Source of the DNA: CAZIKB01 sp964539665
Lineage (GTDB): Bacteria > Zhuqueibacterota > Zhuqueibacteria > Oceanimicrobiales > Oceanimicrobiaceae
DNA length: 39,203 nt
NCBI GenBank assembly: GCA_964539665.1
Contig: CAZIKB010000057.1
Coordinates: 1-39,203, forward strand
Direction: 5' to 3'
This document shows positions 1-7,495 of this stretch, in pieces; position 1 is the stretch's first letter, and every line of letters starts with the position of its first letter. Both the position numbers and the translations under genes were made by a program. The notes under the pieces are model-generated. The model made no database searches. It was not told where the DNA came from and was given only the letters and a program-made list of their open reading frames with translations.

Positions 1-31
1 CACGGGCTTTCATCACGTCCACCGTAACCTA

Positions 32-53
32 TGCTGAGCTAACTGGATAACCG
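32..53 (-). repeat. End of a dispersed palindromic repeat (partial copy)
   Basis: On the minus strand these 22 bases read CGGTTATCCAGTTAGCTCAG followed by CA. They are identical to the left end of the repeat copy at 23299. Positions 1-31 do not match the interior of that copy, so this is either a decayed copy or only the terminal part. It lies about 50 bases left of the truncated tRNA. Confidence 0.6.
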
Positions 54-104
54 GAATCACTTGCTTATAAGTCAAGTAATAACAATATTTAAGTAATGAA
101 ACGT

Positions 105-156
105 CTTGGGCCTCTTAAGCCCAAGGTTCGGGGTTCGATTCCCTGACGACGCACGA
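105..156 (+). tRNA. 3' half of a tRNA-Lys(CUU) gene, 5' half absent
   Basis: The anticodon arm is intact: stem 107-111 with 119-123, loop 112-118 reading CTCTTAA, anticodon CTT at 114-116. A five-base variable loop follows, then a T arm (stem 129-133 with 141-145, loop TTCGATT), the 3' acceptor strand ACGACGC at 146-152 and discriminator A153. CCA is not encoded. The matching 5' acceptor strand (GCGTCGT) and a D arm are missing from the 104 bases upstream, so this is not a complete tRNA. A fragment running from the anticodon stem to the 3' end, still followed by a terminator, is what tRNA-directed integration leaves at the distal end of an element. An intact copy would then lie to the left, outside the window. 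Confidence 0.7.
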
Positions 157-173
157 AAGATTTCCTGTAGTGT

Positions 174-203
174 AAAAGTCCACCATTTGTGTGGGCTTTT
201 TTT
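174..203 (+). terminator. Rho-independent terminator after the tRNA fragment
   Basis: A stem AAAAGTCCAC pairs with GTGGGCTTTT around a short loop (184-190) and runs directly into a T tract at 197-203. It sits about 20 bases after the tRNA 3' end and is probably the native terminator of the original tRNA-Lys gene. Confidence 0.75.
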
Positions 204-307
204 ATTTCGTCATGAATTGCTGCTATTCGTCCACGAACCTCCGCAATTAATTACCCATAATTAATTAAAATTCTTGCAACTTTATTACATTATTTTTATA
301 TTCCATA

Positions 308-1042
308 GTGAAAAAAGTTACATTCAATTTTCGCTCTTCCCTGAAATTCCTTTTAACTGTTACAATAATTGGAATTTACTGGTATTGGATTAACCAGAAA
401 ATCATATCCGATTCAAATCAGGTATTTGGTCTCACTGGATTTTTTCTGTTAATTTGTGGCTCAACTGCGTTTTTTCCTTTACCTGCAAATCTCGTGGTTT
501 TAGGGGCTGTTAAAATTTATGCGCCGTTATTGGTTGCTATAATTGGAGCAATGGGAACTCTGGTTGCATATTTTTCTGAATATATAGTTTTTACTTTCTT
601 ATTTAAACTAAACCGGGTTGCAAAATTTAAAAACACCTGGTTATATAAAAAAGCTGACTCTCTTTTTAAAAATTACCAGTTCTTCACTCTCACCTTCGCT
701 TCATTTTTACCATTACCAACGGAGCCGTTGCGAATTTATGTTATTACTCAAAAATATCCTAAAATCAGATATATGTTATCCGGTTTTATTGGCAGGTTCT
801 CAAGATATTTTCTACTTGGTTATTACGGCAGAGAGTATGTGAATTCGGTCTGGTTTTTGAGTGGAGTACTTTTATTTCCAGTATTTTTTCTAATATTAAT
901 CAGAATTTCTGTCAGTTTATTTGATTTAGTCAAAGTTAAATATTTTACAAAACCTGCTGATGCACCTATTTCACTTTCAATACCCTTCTTTAATTCTTCA
1001 ACCAATTTCCAGAAGCCAGATTTAGAGCAGTCATTAGAATAG
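308..1042 (+). CDS. VTT-domain (DedA/SNARE-associated, YqaA-like) membrane protein
   Basis: A 244-residue integral membrane protein with hydrophobic segments near residues 12-30, 42-60, 66-100 and 180-205. A proline-rich re-entrant-like motif (FFPLPANLVVLGAV, about 55-68) and a second one (ASFLPLPTEPLR, about 132-143) are the paired features of the VTT/DedA fold. A Gly-Arg-Phe segment follows near residue 162, a place where the family carries a conserved glycine and arginine. DedA-family proteins act in envelope homeostasis and lipid-carrier flipping; the substrate here cannot be read. The only in-frame start is GTG, and no Shine-Dalgarno is evident. The last 40 residues are a polar tail of unknown role. 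Confidence 0.65.
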   Translation: MKKVTFNFRSSLKFLLTVTIIGIYWYWINQKIISDSNQVFGLTGFFLLICGSTAFFPLPANLVVLGAVKIYAPLLVAIIGAMGTLVAYFSEYIVFTFLFKLNRVAKFKNTWLYKKADSLFKNYQFFTLTFASFLPLPTEPLRIYVITQKYPKIRYMLSGFIGRFSRYFLLGYYGREYVNSVWFLSGVLLFPVFFLILIRISVSLFDLVKVKYFTKPADAPISLSIPFFNSSTNFQKPDLEQSLE

Positions 1043-1113
1043 CCGTCTTTAAATTTCCTGGTCAAGTAAAGCCGCAGAAGTTATTTAATACATAATTAGT
1101 GTTTGACCGAAAA

Positions 1114-1308
1114 TTAGTTATTAATGTCATTTTCGATCGCTGTGAGAAATCTGGTTTCATTGATATTATTGCAGTTACAAACTTCTCCTTCAGGCGAAAT
1201 GACAAAATGGAATGTTTTCTTCAAACAATAGTTTTCATTTCTGATTAAAATATTGTAATTTCTCATCTTAGAATATAAATTAACAATTCTTAACTTGACA
1301 AGTTGCAA
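1114..1308 (-). pseudogene. Possible remnant of a TonB/AgmX C-terminal-like domain
   Basis: A 64-codon reading frame. Its second half (FHFVISPEGEVCNC, then an NET motif and an acidic helix) resembles the core of TonB/AgmX C-terminal domains, which typically read F-x-I-x-P-x-G-x-V followed by a Ser/Glu-Thr strand end. The closing strand with its aromatic residues is missing, there is no export signal, and no Shine-Dalgarno is seen. It lies on the strand of the ccm operon but beyond the operon's hairpin, and its upstream end overlaps the promoter-like sequence at 1295. A decayed gene piece is the most economical reading; chance is possible. Confidence 0.3.
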
Positions 1309-1323
1309 AAAATATGTTAGACT
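1295..1323 (+). promoter_or_regulatory. Sigma-70-type promoter for the candidate small RNA
   Basis: TTGACA at 1295-1300, a 17-base spacer and TAGACT at 1318-1323 (four of six matches to TATAAT). The predicted transcription start is near 1330. No plus-strand protein gene follows before the terminator at 1422-1467. Confidence 0.5.
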
Positions 1324-1329
1324 TCAATG

Positions 1330-1467
1330 TCGAAGGGATTTATCCCGTAGAAAAGGCAGGGATACCGCTTAGCGGTGATATTAATACTAATCCGTTTTCT
1401 TTATAATCTGAAGGATCAGAAAGGAAAGGCACAACCTCTTGAATGAGACTGTGCCTTTCCTATTTTT
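1330..1467 (+). ncRNA. Candidate small noncoding RNA, about 135-140 nt
   Basis: The stretch is bounded by a promoter-like sequence upstream and a strong intrinsic terminator at its end, with no credible coding frame between. Local helices are visible: GGGA/TCCC at 1335-1346, ACCGC-TTA-GCGGT at 1364-1376, TCTGA-AGGA-TCAGA at 1407-1420, and the 12-bp terminator stem. I do not recognise it as 6S RNA, tmRNA, or a TPP, SAM, cobalamin, c-di-GMP or fluoride riboswitch from their conserved sequences. Because a terminator and not a start codon follows, a trans-acting RNA is likelier than a cis leader. Confidence 0.45.
1422..1467 (+). terminator. Strong intrinsic terminator
   Basis: AGGAAAGGCACA (1422-1433) pairs perfectly over 12 bases with TGTGCCTTTCCT (1450-1461), followed by ATTTTTA on the plus strand. 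On the minus strand the sequence after the stem is only moderately T-rich, so it may also help end the ccm operon, but the plus direction is the better terminator. Confidence 0.8.
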
Positions 1468-1497
1468 ATCCGCAATAATTTATAGCAGAAATATCGT

Positions 1498-1986
1498 TTA
1501 TATTGTTTTCCCTTTTGCTAAAACTTCTAATTCAGAGATTAATTTTTTCTGACGACGCGAAATACTCAGAAGATACAAAAATATCGCCAACCAGACAATG
1601 GTATAGGCTGCAAATAAAAAGTTGAGCCTGTAATTATAGCCTGAACCAACTATTTCGATTTTAGGTCCCGCAACCTCCTCTCCCTCTACTTTGACTTCCA
1701 GGTAATATTCATAGAAAGAAAGCTTCAAAGGATTTTGGCTGCCTAAAAGTACCTGGTAATTTCCTGCAGAAATTTCCACATTTTTATGAACTTCTGACCA
1801 GAGTGCTTTCTGGCTTTGTTGGCTTCTATAGAGACTGAAATAAAGCTCAGTCTTGCCGTTAAAAGGCGAGCCGTCGCTATTTTCATGGAATCCCTGGTAA
1901 TGAACCAGACGAGCCACTTGTGCCTGTGATTCCTTAATCATAAAGATGTTTCCTAAAATAAATACTATTAGAAAAAATTGTTTCAT
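1498..1986 (-). CDS. CcmD-like protein with an added periplasmic domain
   Basis: A 162-residue protein with an N-terminal signal peptide (about 1-22, ending SQAQ), a beta-rich exported region of about 100 residues, and one C-terminal membrane helix. The helix and tail (FAAYTIVWLAIFLYLL, then RRQKKLISELEVL) match the CcmD pattern: an aromatic/Trp-containing helix followed by a basic stretch and a Lys/Leu/Glu amphipathic end. Canonical CcmD is only about 40-70 residues and helps release holo-CcmE from the CcmABC complex. Here that module is preceded by a secreted domain of unknown function. It is the last gene of the operon, 20 bases after ccmC, with GGGAGG upstream of the ATG. The CcmD assignment rests on the tail and on position. 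Confidence 0.6.
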   Translation of the reverse strand: MKQFFLIVFILGNIFMIKESQAQVARLVHYQGFHENSDGSPFNGKTELYFSLYRSQQSQKALWSEVHKNVEISAGNYQVLLGSQNPLKLSFYEYYLEVKVEGEEVAGPKIEIVGSGYNYRLNFLFAAYTIVWLAIFLYLLSISRRQKKLISELEVLAKGKTI

Positions 1987-2006
1987 ATCTAAATAATCCT
2001 CCCTAT

Positions 2007-2702
2007 TTAATAGGCCAATTGTTTTTTGATTTCCGCAACCTCAATTTCACTTTTTTGCAATCTGATTCTGTAGATGAGTATTAAAATAAATAATAAAGTG
2101 AAAGTAAAGAGGCTAAAAAAGAAAGTAAGTTTCATTTCCGGATTAAGTCCGGACCCCGTTCCTCCGGCAAACACCGCGCTGGGATGTATATCACGCCAGA
2201 GACGAATTGAAAAATATACAATAGGGACATCCACAAATCCCATAATACCAAAAACCGCGGCCAGACGGGCGCTTTTCTCCTTCTCCTCAATAAAATTATG
2301 CAGCATTAAATAGGCCAGGTAAATAAACCAGAGCACAACAAATGATGTTAACCGCGCACTCCATTCCCACCAGGTATTCCAGACCGGTTTTGCCCAAATT
2401 GGGCCGGTTACCAAAACCAGAGTTGAGAAAATCACACCTATTTCCGCTGATGAATAGGCGATTACATCATATTTATTATCTTGCTTCCAGAGATAACCGA
2501 TACTCGCAACAAACACGACAAAAAAAGCTAAGCCAGCAATCCAGGCAGATGGCACGTGGAAATAGAATATCCGCTGTACCGCGCCCATGGAACGTTCTTC
2601 CGGAGCGAATATAAATATTAAATACAGATTAATAAGCATCGCCAGTAACAATGCTGCGGTTAGCATGTTAGTCCAGCGATTTTTTGAATTATCTTTCAGC
2701 AT
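2007..2702 (-). CDS. ccmC: Heme exporter protein CcmC
   Basis: CcmC is an inner-membrane heme-handling protein of System I that presents heme to CcmE on the periplasmic side. This 231-residue protein has six predicted membrane helices. The two external heme-ligand histidines are in FYFHVPSAW (H49) and RDIHPSAV (H173). The Trp-rich loop is WNTWWEWSARLTS at about 108-120; the usual form is WWxWDARLTS, so the Asp is Ser here (S115). AGGAG stands about 7 bases before the ATG. It follows ccmB by 20 bases and precedes the ccmD-like gene by 20 bases. The length is normal for the family. The Asp-to-Ser change is the only oddity. Confidence 0.9.
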   Translation of the reverse strand: MLKDNSKNRWTNMLTAALLLAMLINLYLIFIFAPEERSMGAVQRIFYFHVPSAWIAGLAFFVVFVASIGYLWKQDNKYDVIAYSSAEIGVIFSTLVLVTGPIWAKPVWNTWWEWSARLTSFVVLWFIYLAYLMLHNFIEEKEKSARLAAVFGIMGFVDVPIVYFSIRLWRDIHPSAVFAGGTGSGLNPEMKLTFFFSLFTFTLLFILILIYRIRLQKSEIEVAEIKKQLAY

Positions 2703-2722
2703 ATCAAAAACTCCTGTTATAC

Positions 2723-3394
2723 TTATTCTTCAATAACATATTCAAATGTTAATAAAGCTACGAGAAAAAAAATAACGTCAAATACAATGATTATTTTTAA
2801 AAAATTCCATACCAGAGCCCAATCTTCGCCCTGGAAAATTGCGGATGTCGCTTGCACAGCGCCAATTATAATTGGGATGGATACAGGAAAGTGCAAAATA
2901 GGTAACATGACTTCTCTGGTTTTCGTATTCACTGCAATTGCCGAAAACAGAGTCCCGACAACTGAAAAGCCAATGGAGCTTAAAAAAATAACAGCAATTA
3001 AATGCCAAATTGAGCCCAGGATATTGAAATGAAAAAGTATGCTGAAGACAGGCAGAACAATGAGTTCAACCAGGCTGATAAAAATAAGATTAACCAGAAA
3101 CTTGCTAATGTAAATCACAACCCGGTCCACCGGCGCTAACATAAGTCCTTGCAGGCAGCCCTTGTCGACCTCATAAACAAAAGTACGATTCATTCCTAAC
3201 AAACTGGCAAAAATGAAAGTCATCCAGAGTATTCCAGGGCCGGCTTCTTGTAAGAATTCACTGGCAGTTGGGAAAGAGAAATTAAAAATGACCGCCACCA
3301 TTAAACTAAATACCAGCATGGAGAGAATCATTTCTTTAGTACGAAATTCTGAAAGAATGTCTTTCCAGAGAATGGCTCTGATTTTACTTAGCAT
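2723..3394 (-). CDS. ccmB: Heme exporter protein CcmB
   Basis: A 223-residue permease subunit that with CcmA forms the ABC module of cytochrome c maturation; ATP hydrolysis by the module drives release of holo-CcmE from CcmC. It begins with the typical cytoplasmic sequence (AILWKDILSEFRTKEMI) and has six hydrophobic segments. The central GCLQGLMLAPVDR stretch (about 80-92) matches the family's coupling-loop region, and the length equals that of other CcmB proteins. The start lies two bases after the ccmA stop, which suggests translational coupling. The identification depends on the sequence pattern and on the flanking ccmA and ccmC genes. Confidence 0.9.
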   Translation of the reverse strand: MLSKIRAILWKDILSEFRTKEMILSMLVFSLMVAVIFNFSFPTASEFLQEAGPGILWMTFIFASLLGMNRTFVYEVDKGCLQGLMLAPVDRVVIYISKFLVNLIFISLVELIVLPVFSILFHFNILGSIWHLIAVIFLSSIGFSVVGTLFSAIAVNTKTREVMLPILHFPVSIPIIIGAVQATSAIFQGEDWALVWNFLKIIIVFDVIFFLVALLTFEYVIEE

Positions 3395-3396
3395 GT

Positions 3397-4122
3397 TTAA
3401 TTGCTGCTATTAGAAACAAGTTCATAATAAGTTTTTTTAAATTGTTTATGCTGAATGGTCTTTCGCTCCTGTTCAAAAACTATTTTCCCTTTGGTTAAAA
3501 TTGATACGTGATCGGCCATATCCAGGCCTCTTTCCAGGTCATGGGTTACCATGATTGTGGTTCGTTGGTCGCTTCTTAAACGGTTTAGCCAGCCAGAAAG
3601 CATTTCTGATGCGTGCTGGTCCAGACCGGTGTAGGGTTCATCTAAAAAAAGGAAAGCTGGATCATGCAGCATTGCGCGCGCGATTGAAAGCCGTTGCTGC
3701 ATTCCTCTGGAGAAAGTCCGCACCCGATCTTTTCGACGCAAGCCCAGACCTACTTCTGAAATAATATATTCTATTTTATCTGGCAAATCTTTGACATCAT
3801 ACAATTTGCCATAAAAACGAAGATTTTCCTCGGCGGTTAACTCCTCATAAAGAAATGTTTGGTGTGCTATGACACCAATTTGACGGCGAATCTTTTCAGA
3901 TTCTTTTTGCAAAGAAAAACCTCCTAAGTAGACATTCCCAGAGGAGGCTTTTGTAATCGTGGATAGTATTCGAATTAAAGTAGTCTTACCAGCGCCATTG
4001 GGTCCAAAAATTGTTAGAAACTGCCCTTTGTTTAATTCAAAACTAACATTCTTTAAAGCATGCTGATATCCAAAGGACTTGGACAGGTCCTTCACTTCAA
4101 TTGCCGATTTATTCTGTTCCAT
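3397..4122 (-). CDS. ccmA: Cytochrome c maturation ABC ATPase CcmA
   Basis: A 241-residue ABC-type ATPase with Walker A GPNGAGKTT (about 39-47), signature SRGMQQRLSIARA (about 139-151), Walker B FLFLDEP and the switch histidine in MVTHD. It partners CcmB in the inner membrane. ATP-binding subunits are hard to name alone, but ccmB and ccmC follow directly (2-base and 20-base gaps), so the role is clear. The start has no strong Shine-Dalgarno. The preceding zinc-ribbon gene ends 62 bases upstream. Confidence 0.9.
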   Translation of the reverse strand: MEQNKSAIEVKDLSKSFGYQHALKNVSFELNKGQFLTIFGPNGAGKTTLIRILSTITKASSGNVYLGGFSLQKESEKIRRQIGVIAHQTFLYEELTAEENLRFYGKLYDVKDLPDKIEYIISEVGLGLRRKDRVRTFSRGMQQRLSIARAMLHDPAFLFLDEPYTGLDQHASEMLSGWLNRLRSDQRTTIMVTHDLERGLDMADHVSILTKGKIVFEQERKTIQHKQFKKTYYELVSNSSN

Positions 4123-4184
4123 ATCCGTTAATTTTTCAGTATTAAATTGTGTTTTGATTACACCTCCACAATTTAGTTGAGTAT

Positions 4185-4604
4185 CTACTCAAGTTTATTG
4201 CCGCAATTGAGGCAAAACTTATCGTCGTTACTAATCGCAGTTCCGCACATCCAACAATAATTCATTGCCTGAATACCAGATTTTTTCTTTCCTTTCTGTT
4301 TCGTTGGCCGTGTTTTTCTCTTTTGAAAAGTATCAATTTTTTTTAGCAGGTCAACAGCTTCCTGCTTGTATTGCTGGCGCAATTCCTTGAAATCGTCTTC
4401 AGAAATTTTTCCCATCTCATGATCAAATTCAATTTCTTTTATTGCAGAATAAATGGATTCTTTTCTCTCAATTAAATCAATAGCGCGGTGGTTAGAAGAT
4501 TCTCTCCCTAAATCAACTTTCCTGGATCTGGCTTGAATTAACGGCATTATTACGTAGGTTGAAATAACAGCAGTCAAAAGTACAAAAACTATAATTGTTA
4601 CCAT
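4185..4604 (-). CDS. Membrane-anchored zinc-ribbon protein, CcmI/CcmH-associated type
   Basis: A 139-residue protein with one N-terminal membrane helix (about 1-22), a charged helical region and a C-terminal zinc ribbon with two CxxC pairs (CWMCG and CLNCG). The middle (RKESIYSAIKEIEFDHEMGK, then an E-D-D-F-x-x-L-R stretch) is the same pattern as the N-terminal part of CcmI, the apocytochrome chaperone of System I. As the first gene of the ccm cluster it probably contributes to apocytochrome handling or complex assembly, but the cytoplasmic-side ribbon is not part of classical CcmI. The function is inferred from pattern and context. Confidence 0.6.
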   Translation of the reverse strand: MVTIIVFVLLTAVISTYVIMPLIQARSRKVDLGRESSNHRAIDLIERKESIYSAIKEIEFDHEMGKISEDDFKELRQQYKQEAVDLLKKIDTFQKRKTRPTKQKGKKKSGIQAMNYCWMCGTAISNDDKFCLNCGNKLE

Positions 4605-4778
4605 TATCTTTCCACTAATTTATAGGTTCACAGGTTGTTTTACTTAATCATTGCCACAATATATCATACGACTATGGACAGAATATAAATAAATTATTTA
4701 TAAATAACAAAAATTTTTTCAATAACTTTTGGGTAGCGTTGTAGCTTTTTTGAAGGATAAAAGATTTGAGCATTGGAA

Positions 4779-7259
4779 TTAGCTTTTAATATTTATCCGT
4801 TTCAACAAATTGGCATTTGAAACCACGGTTATTGAACTTGAAGCCATGGCAATTTCAGCAATCACCGGATGCAACAAACCCAGAATGGCCAGTGGAATCG
4901 CGACAACATTATAAAAGAAAGCCCAGAACAGGTTTTGTTTGATCTTTCTGAATGTGGCCCTGGACAGCTTTATTGCTGATACCACGCTCCCCAAATCACC
5001 CCGTACCAGCGTGATATCCGCAGCCTCAATCGCGATATCAGTGCCGGTGCCGATTGCGATACCCACATCCGCCTGCGTTAGAGCAGGTGCATCGTTAATG
5101 CCATCGCCTACCATGGCTACGGTGCCGACTTCTTTTTGCAAACGCTTTATTTCTGCGACTTTTTCATGTGGTAATACCTGAGCCAACACCAGGCTAATGC
5201 CTGATTTTTTAGCAATGGCTTCAGCCGTCTTTTGATTGTCGCCGGTGATCATGGCTACTTTATAGCCCATGTTTTTAATTTCTTTGACGGCACTTACAGC
5301 CTCTGCTTTTATTTCATCTGCCACGCCTACTATACCGGCTAATTTGTCGTCAACAGCAACGAGTATGGCTGTTTTTGCTTCTGCTTCTAAAGTTAAAAGC
5401 TCGGTTTCCATCGAGGTTGAATTGATATCAAATTCATTCAGCAGCGCAGTGGTGCCAACTAAAACTTGTTTACCATCAACATTCCCTGTAACACCTTTGC
5501 CAGGCGCCGCCTGAAAATTGAGCACTTCTGAAAGAGAAATCTTTGCGTTTTTCGCTGCATTTGTAATAGCCTTACCTAATGGATGCTCAGACGCGGATTC
5601 CAGACTGGCTGTGAAGTGAAGAACATCCTCTTTAGTAAATCCGTTTACAGGAACGACTTCCGTGACCGAAGGTTGGCCTTTTGTTAGTGTGCCGGTTTTA
5701 TCAAAAACAATCGTGTTGACATCCTTCAGAGCCTGAATAGCTGCGCCATCACGAATTAAAATACCATTTTCAGCGCCCAGACCGCTGCCGACCATCAATG
5801 CTGTAGGCGTAGCCAGTCCCAAAGCGCAGGGACATGCGATGACCAAAACAGCTACAAATGCGAAAACGGCTAAAGTAATGTTACTTAGATCCGGATTCAC
5901 CCAGGGCAAAACGGCATGAGCCCATTGAGGTATGACTTTTAATATTTCAGGGAAAAGTAGCCAGGATAGAAATGTCAGTAAAGCCAGTAGGAGAATGGCA
6001 GGTACGAATATGCTGGTTACACGGTCCGCAAATTGTTGAACAGGCACTTTGCTGCCTTGAACTTCTTCTACCATCTGAATCATTTGAGCGAGGAAAGTAT
6101 CTTTGCCAATTTTAGTCGCTTCAACTCTAATTCGTCCCTGTTGGTTAATGGTCGCTCCGATGACTGCATCGCCGGCTTTTTTAATAACGGGCATAGATTC
6201 ACCGGTGGCCATGGATTCATCGACCGCGCTTTCTCCGTCAATTATTTTACCGTCAGTAGGAACTTTTTCTCCAGGGCGAATAACCATGACGTCGCCGACT
6301 TGCACTGTTGCGATTGGTACCTCTTTTTCTTCACCATTTTCAAGGATGCGGGCGGTTTTTGCACCTAATTGGAGAAGCTTTTTGATTGCTTCGGAGGCTC
6401 TGCCTTTGGCTTTAGTTTCAATGTAGCGTCCGGTGAGGTGAAAAGCCATAATCATGGCAGCGATGCCGGCAAACGTGCTGATGGCTATGAAAAATGACAG
6501 CGGGCCGGTAATAATCGATGCGGTAGTGCCCATTGCAATTAAGACATCCATGTTTGCGTTTTTGTGCAAAATAGCATTCCAGGCCGAGCGAAAAGTAGGC
6601 CAGCCGGGCCAGACCAGCACCGGCAGGGCCAGAAGAATCATGCCAAATTTAAAAACAGACTCATTGGGCCAGGCAGCTCCCAGCACTATTTTCAAAATCA
6701 TCCACAGCATTATAGGAATAGTGAAAGCCCAGGAAATCACCATGCGTGTTTTTGCTTCCTCTACCTTTTTTGGATTTCTATCCGAATCGGATTCTGCGCT
6801 TTCCATTATAACTTCACCGAGAAAATGATAACCGCTGTTTTCAATCGCTTTTTTCAGCTCACTCAAAGGTGTTACGTTCGAATCAAAAGTTACTGTTGCC
6901 CTTTCTGTTGAAAGGTTTACTCTAACATCAAAAACTCCCTCAGTTTCAATTAAAGAGCGTTCAACATTGCCAACGCAAGCAGCACAATGCAGGCCGCCGA
7001 TTTTCAAAGTAACTTTATTAGTTTCCCGTTTAACATCAAAACCTGCATTTTTTACAGCAGTGACCAGATCCTTTCTTTTTACTACGGAAGGATCATAATT
7101 TACCAGGGCGTTTTCTGTAGAGAGGTTCACGGAGACAGAAAGAACACCCGGTATATTTTTCAAGCCCTTTTCAATGGATTGGACACAGCCGGCGCAATGC
7201 ATGCCCTCTATCGGCAACGTGGTCTTTTTTGTAGTTGGATTTGAGTTAGAATTGTCCAT
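4779..7259 (-). CDS. copA: Copper-exporting P1B-type ATPase CopA
   Basis: An 826-residue heavy-metal ATPase that exports Cu(I). Two N-terminal HMA domains carry GMHCAGC (C22, C25) and GLHCAAC (C92, C95). The membrane metal site is CPC at 476-478, with the YN and MxxSS motifs of the last two helices (FFYNVVAIP and MASSSITVVSNA), which mark the P1B-1 copper group. Also present are the actuator TGES loop, the phosphorylated Asp in DKTGTLT (D520), the HPLGKAI nucleotide-binding motif and GDGINDAP. The length is normal. No chaperone or copper-sensing repressor gene is adjacent and I see no operator I can name upstream. It may serve cytochrome oxidase or copper tolerance. Confidence 0.95.
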   Translation of the reverse strand: MDNSNSNPTTKKTTLPIEGMHCAGCVQSIEKGLKNIPGVLSVSVNLSTENALVNYDPSVVKRKDLVTAVKNAGFDVKRETNKVTLKIGGLHCAACVGNVERSLIETEGVFDVRVNLSTERATVTFDSNVTPLSELKKAIENSGYHFLGEVIMESAESDSDRNPKKVEEAKTRMVISWAFTIPIMLWMILKIVLGAAWPNESVFKFGMILLALPVLVWPGWPTFRSAWNAILHKNANMDVLIAMGTTASIITGPLSFFIAISTFAGIAAMIMAFHLTGRYIETKAKGRASEAIKKLLQLGAKTARILENGEEKEVPIATVQVGDVMVIRPGEKVPTDGKIIDGESAVDESMATGESMPVIKKAGDAVIGATINQQGRIRVEATKIGKDTFLAQMIQMVEEVQGSKVPVQQFADRVTSIFVPAILLLALLTFLSWLLFPEILKVIPQWAHAVLPWVNPDLSNITLAVFAFVAVLVIACPCALGLATPTALMVGSGLGAENGILIRDGAAIQALKDVNTIVFDKTGTLTKGQPSVTEVVPVNGFTKEDVLHFTASLESASEHPLGKAITNAAKNAKISLSEVLNFQAAPGKGVTGNVDGKQVLVGTTALLNEFDINSTSMETELLTLEAEAKTAILVAVDDKLAGIVGVADEIKAEAVSAVKEIKNMGYKVAMITGDNQKTAEAIAKKSGISLVLAQVLPHEKVAEIKRLQKEVGTVAMVGDGINDAPALTQADVGIAIGTGTDIAIEAADITLVRGDLGSVVSAIKLSRATFRKIKQNLFWAFFYNVVAIPLAILGLLHPVIAEIAMASSSITVVSNANLLKRINIKS

Positions 7260-7369
7260 AACGCGCTAAACTTCAAAGTGCCTGATATTTTAAGTAAAAG
7301 TAGAGAAATTAATAAGTCATAAAACTTTTAGAAAAAAGGGTAAATTCGAATTATGACCGACAGATAGAA

Positions 7370-7412
7370 GAATCCAACGGATGCGCATTTAATAAACGTA
7401 TTTGTTGGATTC
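7370..7412. repeat. Inverted repeat between lgt and copA
   Basis: GAATCCAAC (7370-7378) is repeated inverted as GTTGGATTC (7404-7412) around a 25-base spacer. There is no T run on either side, so it is not a convincing terminator. It lies about 110 bases upstream of copA and could be an operator; this is a guess from position. Confidence 0.3.
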
Positions 7413-7495
7413 ATTAACCTGTTGGAGATATATGGGCGCCGAAATTTCTTTGCAGAATTCAAAGATTTAATCGACAATACTATATCTGACTGCTT

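Noticed and set aside
1..156. tmRNA 3' end
   Set aside because: The T arm and 3' strand could suggest it, but the region has a proper anticodon arm with CTT, no CCA-type tmRNA end and no tag-peptide frame upstream.
1407..1420. Hammerhead ribozyme core (CTGA...GAAA look-alike)
   Set aside because: The sequence is TCTGAAGGATCAGAAA. The CUGAUGA core and a matching cleavage-site stem are absent; it is just a short hairpin.
4939..6911. Several plus-strand ORFs of 80-124 codons opposite copA
   Set aside because: They are antisense shadows of copA with no ribosome binding sites, no recognisable domains and unnatural composition.
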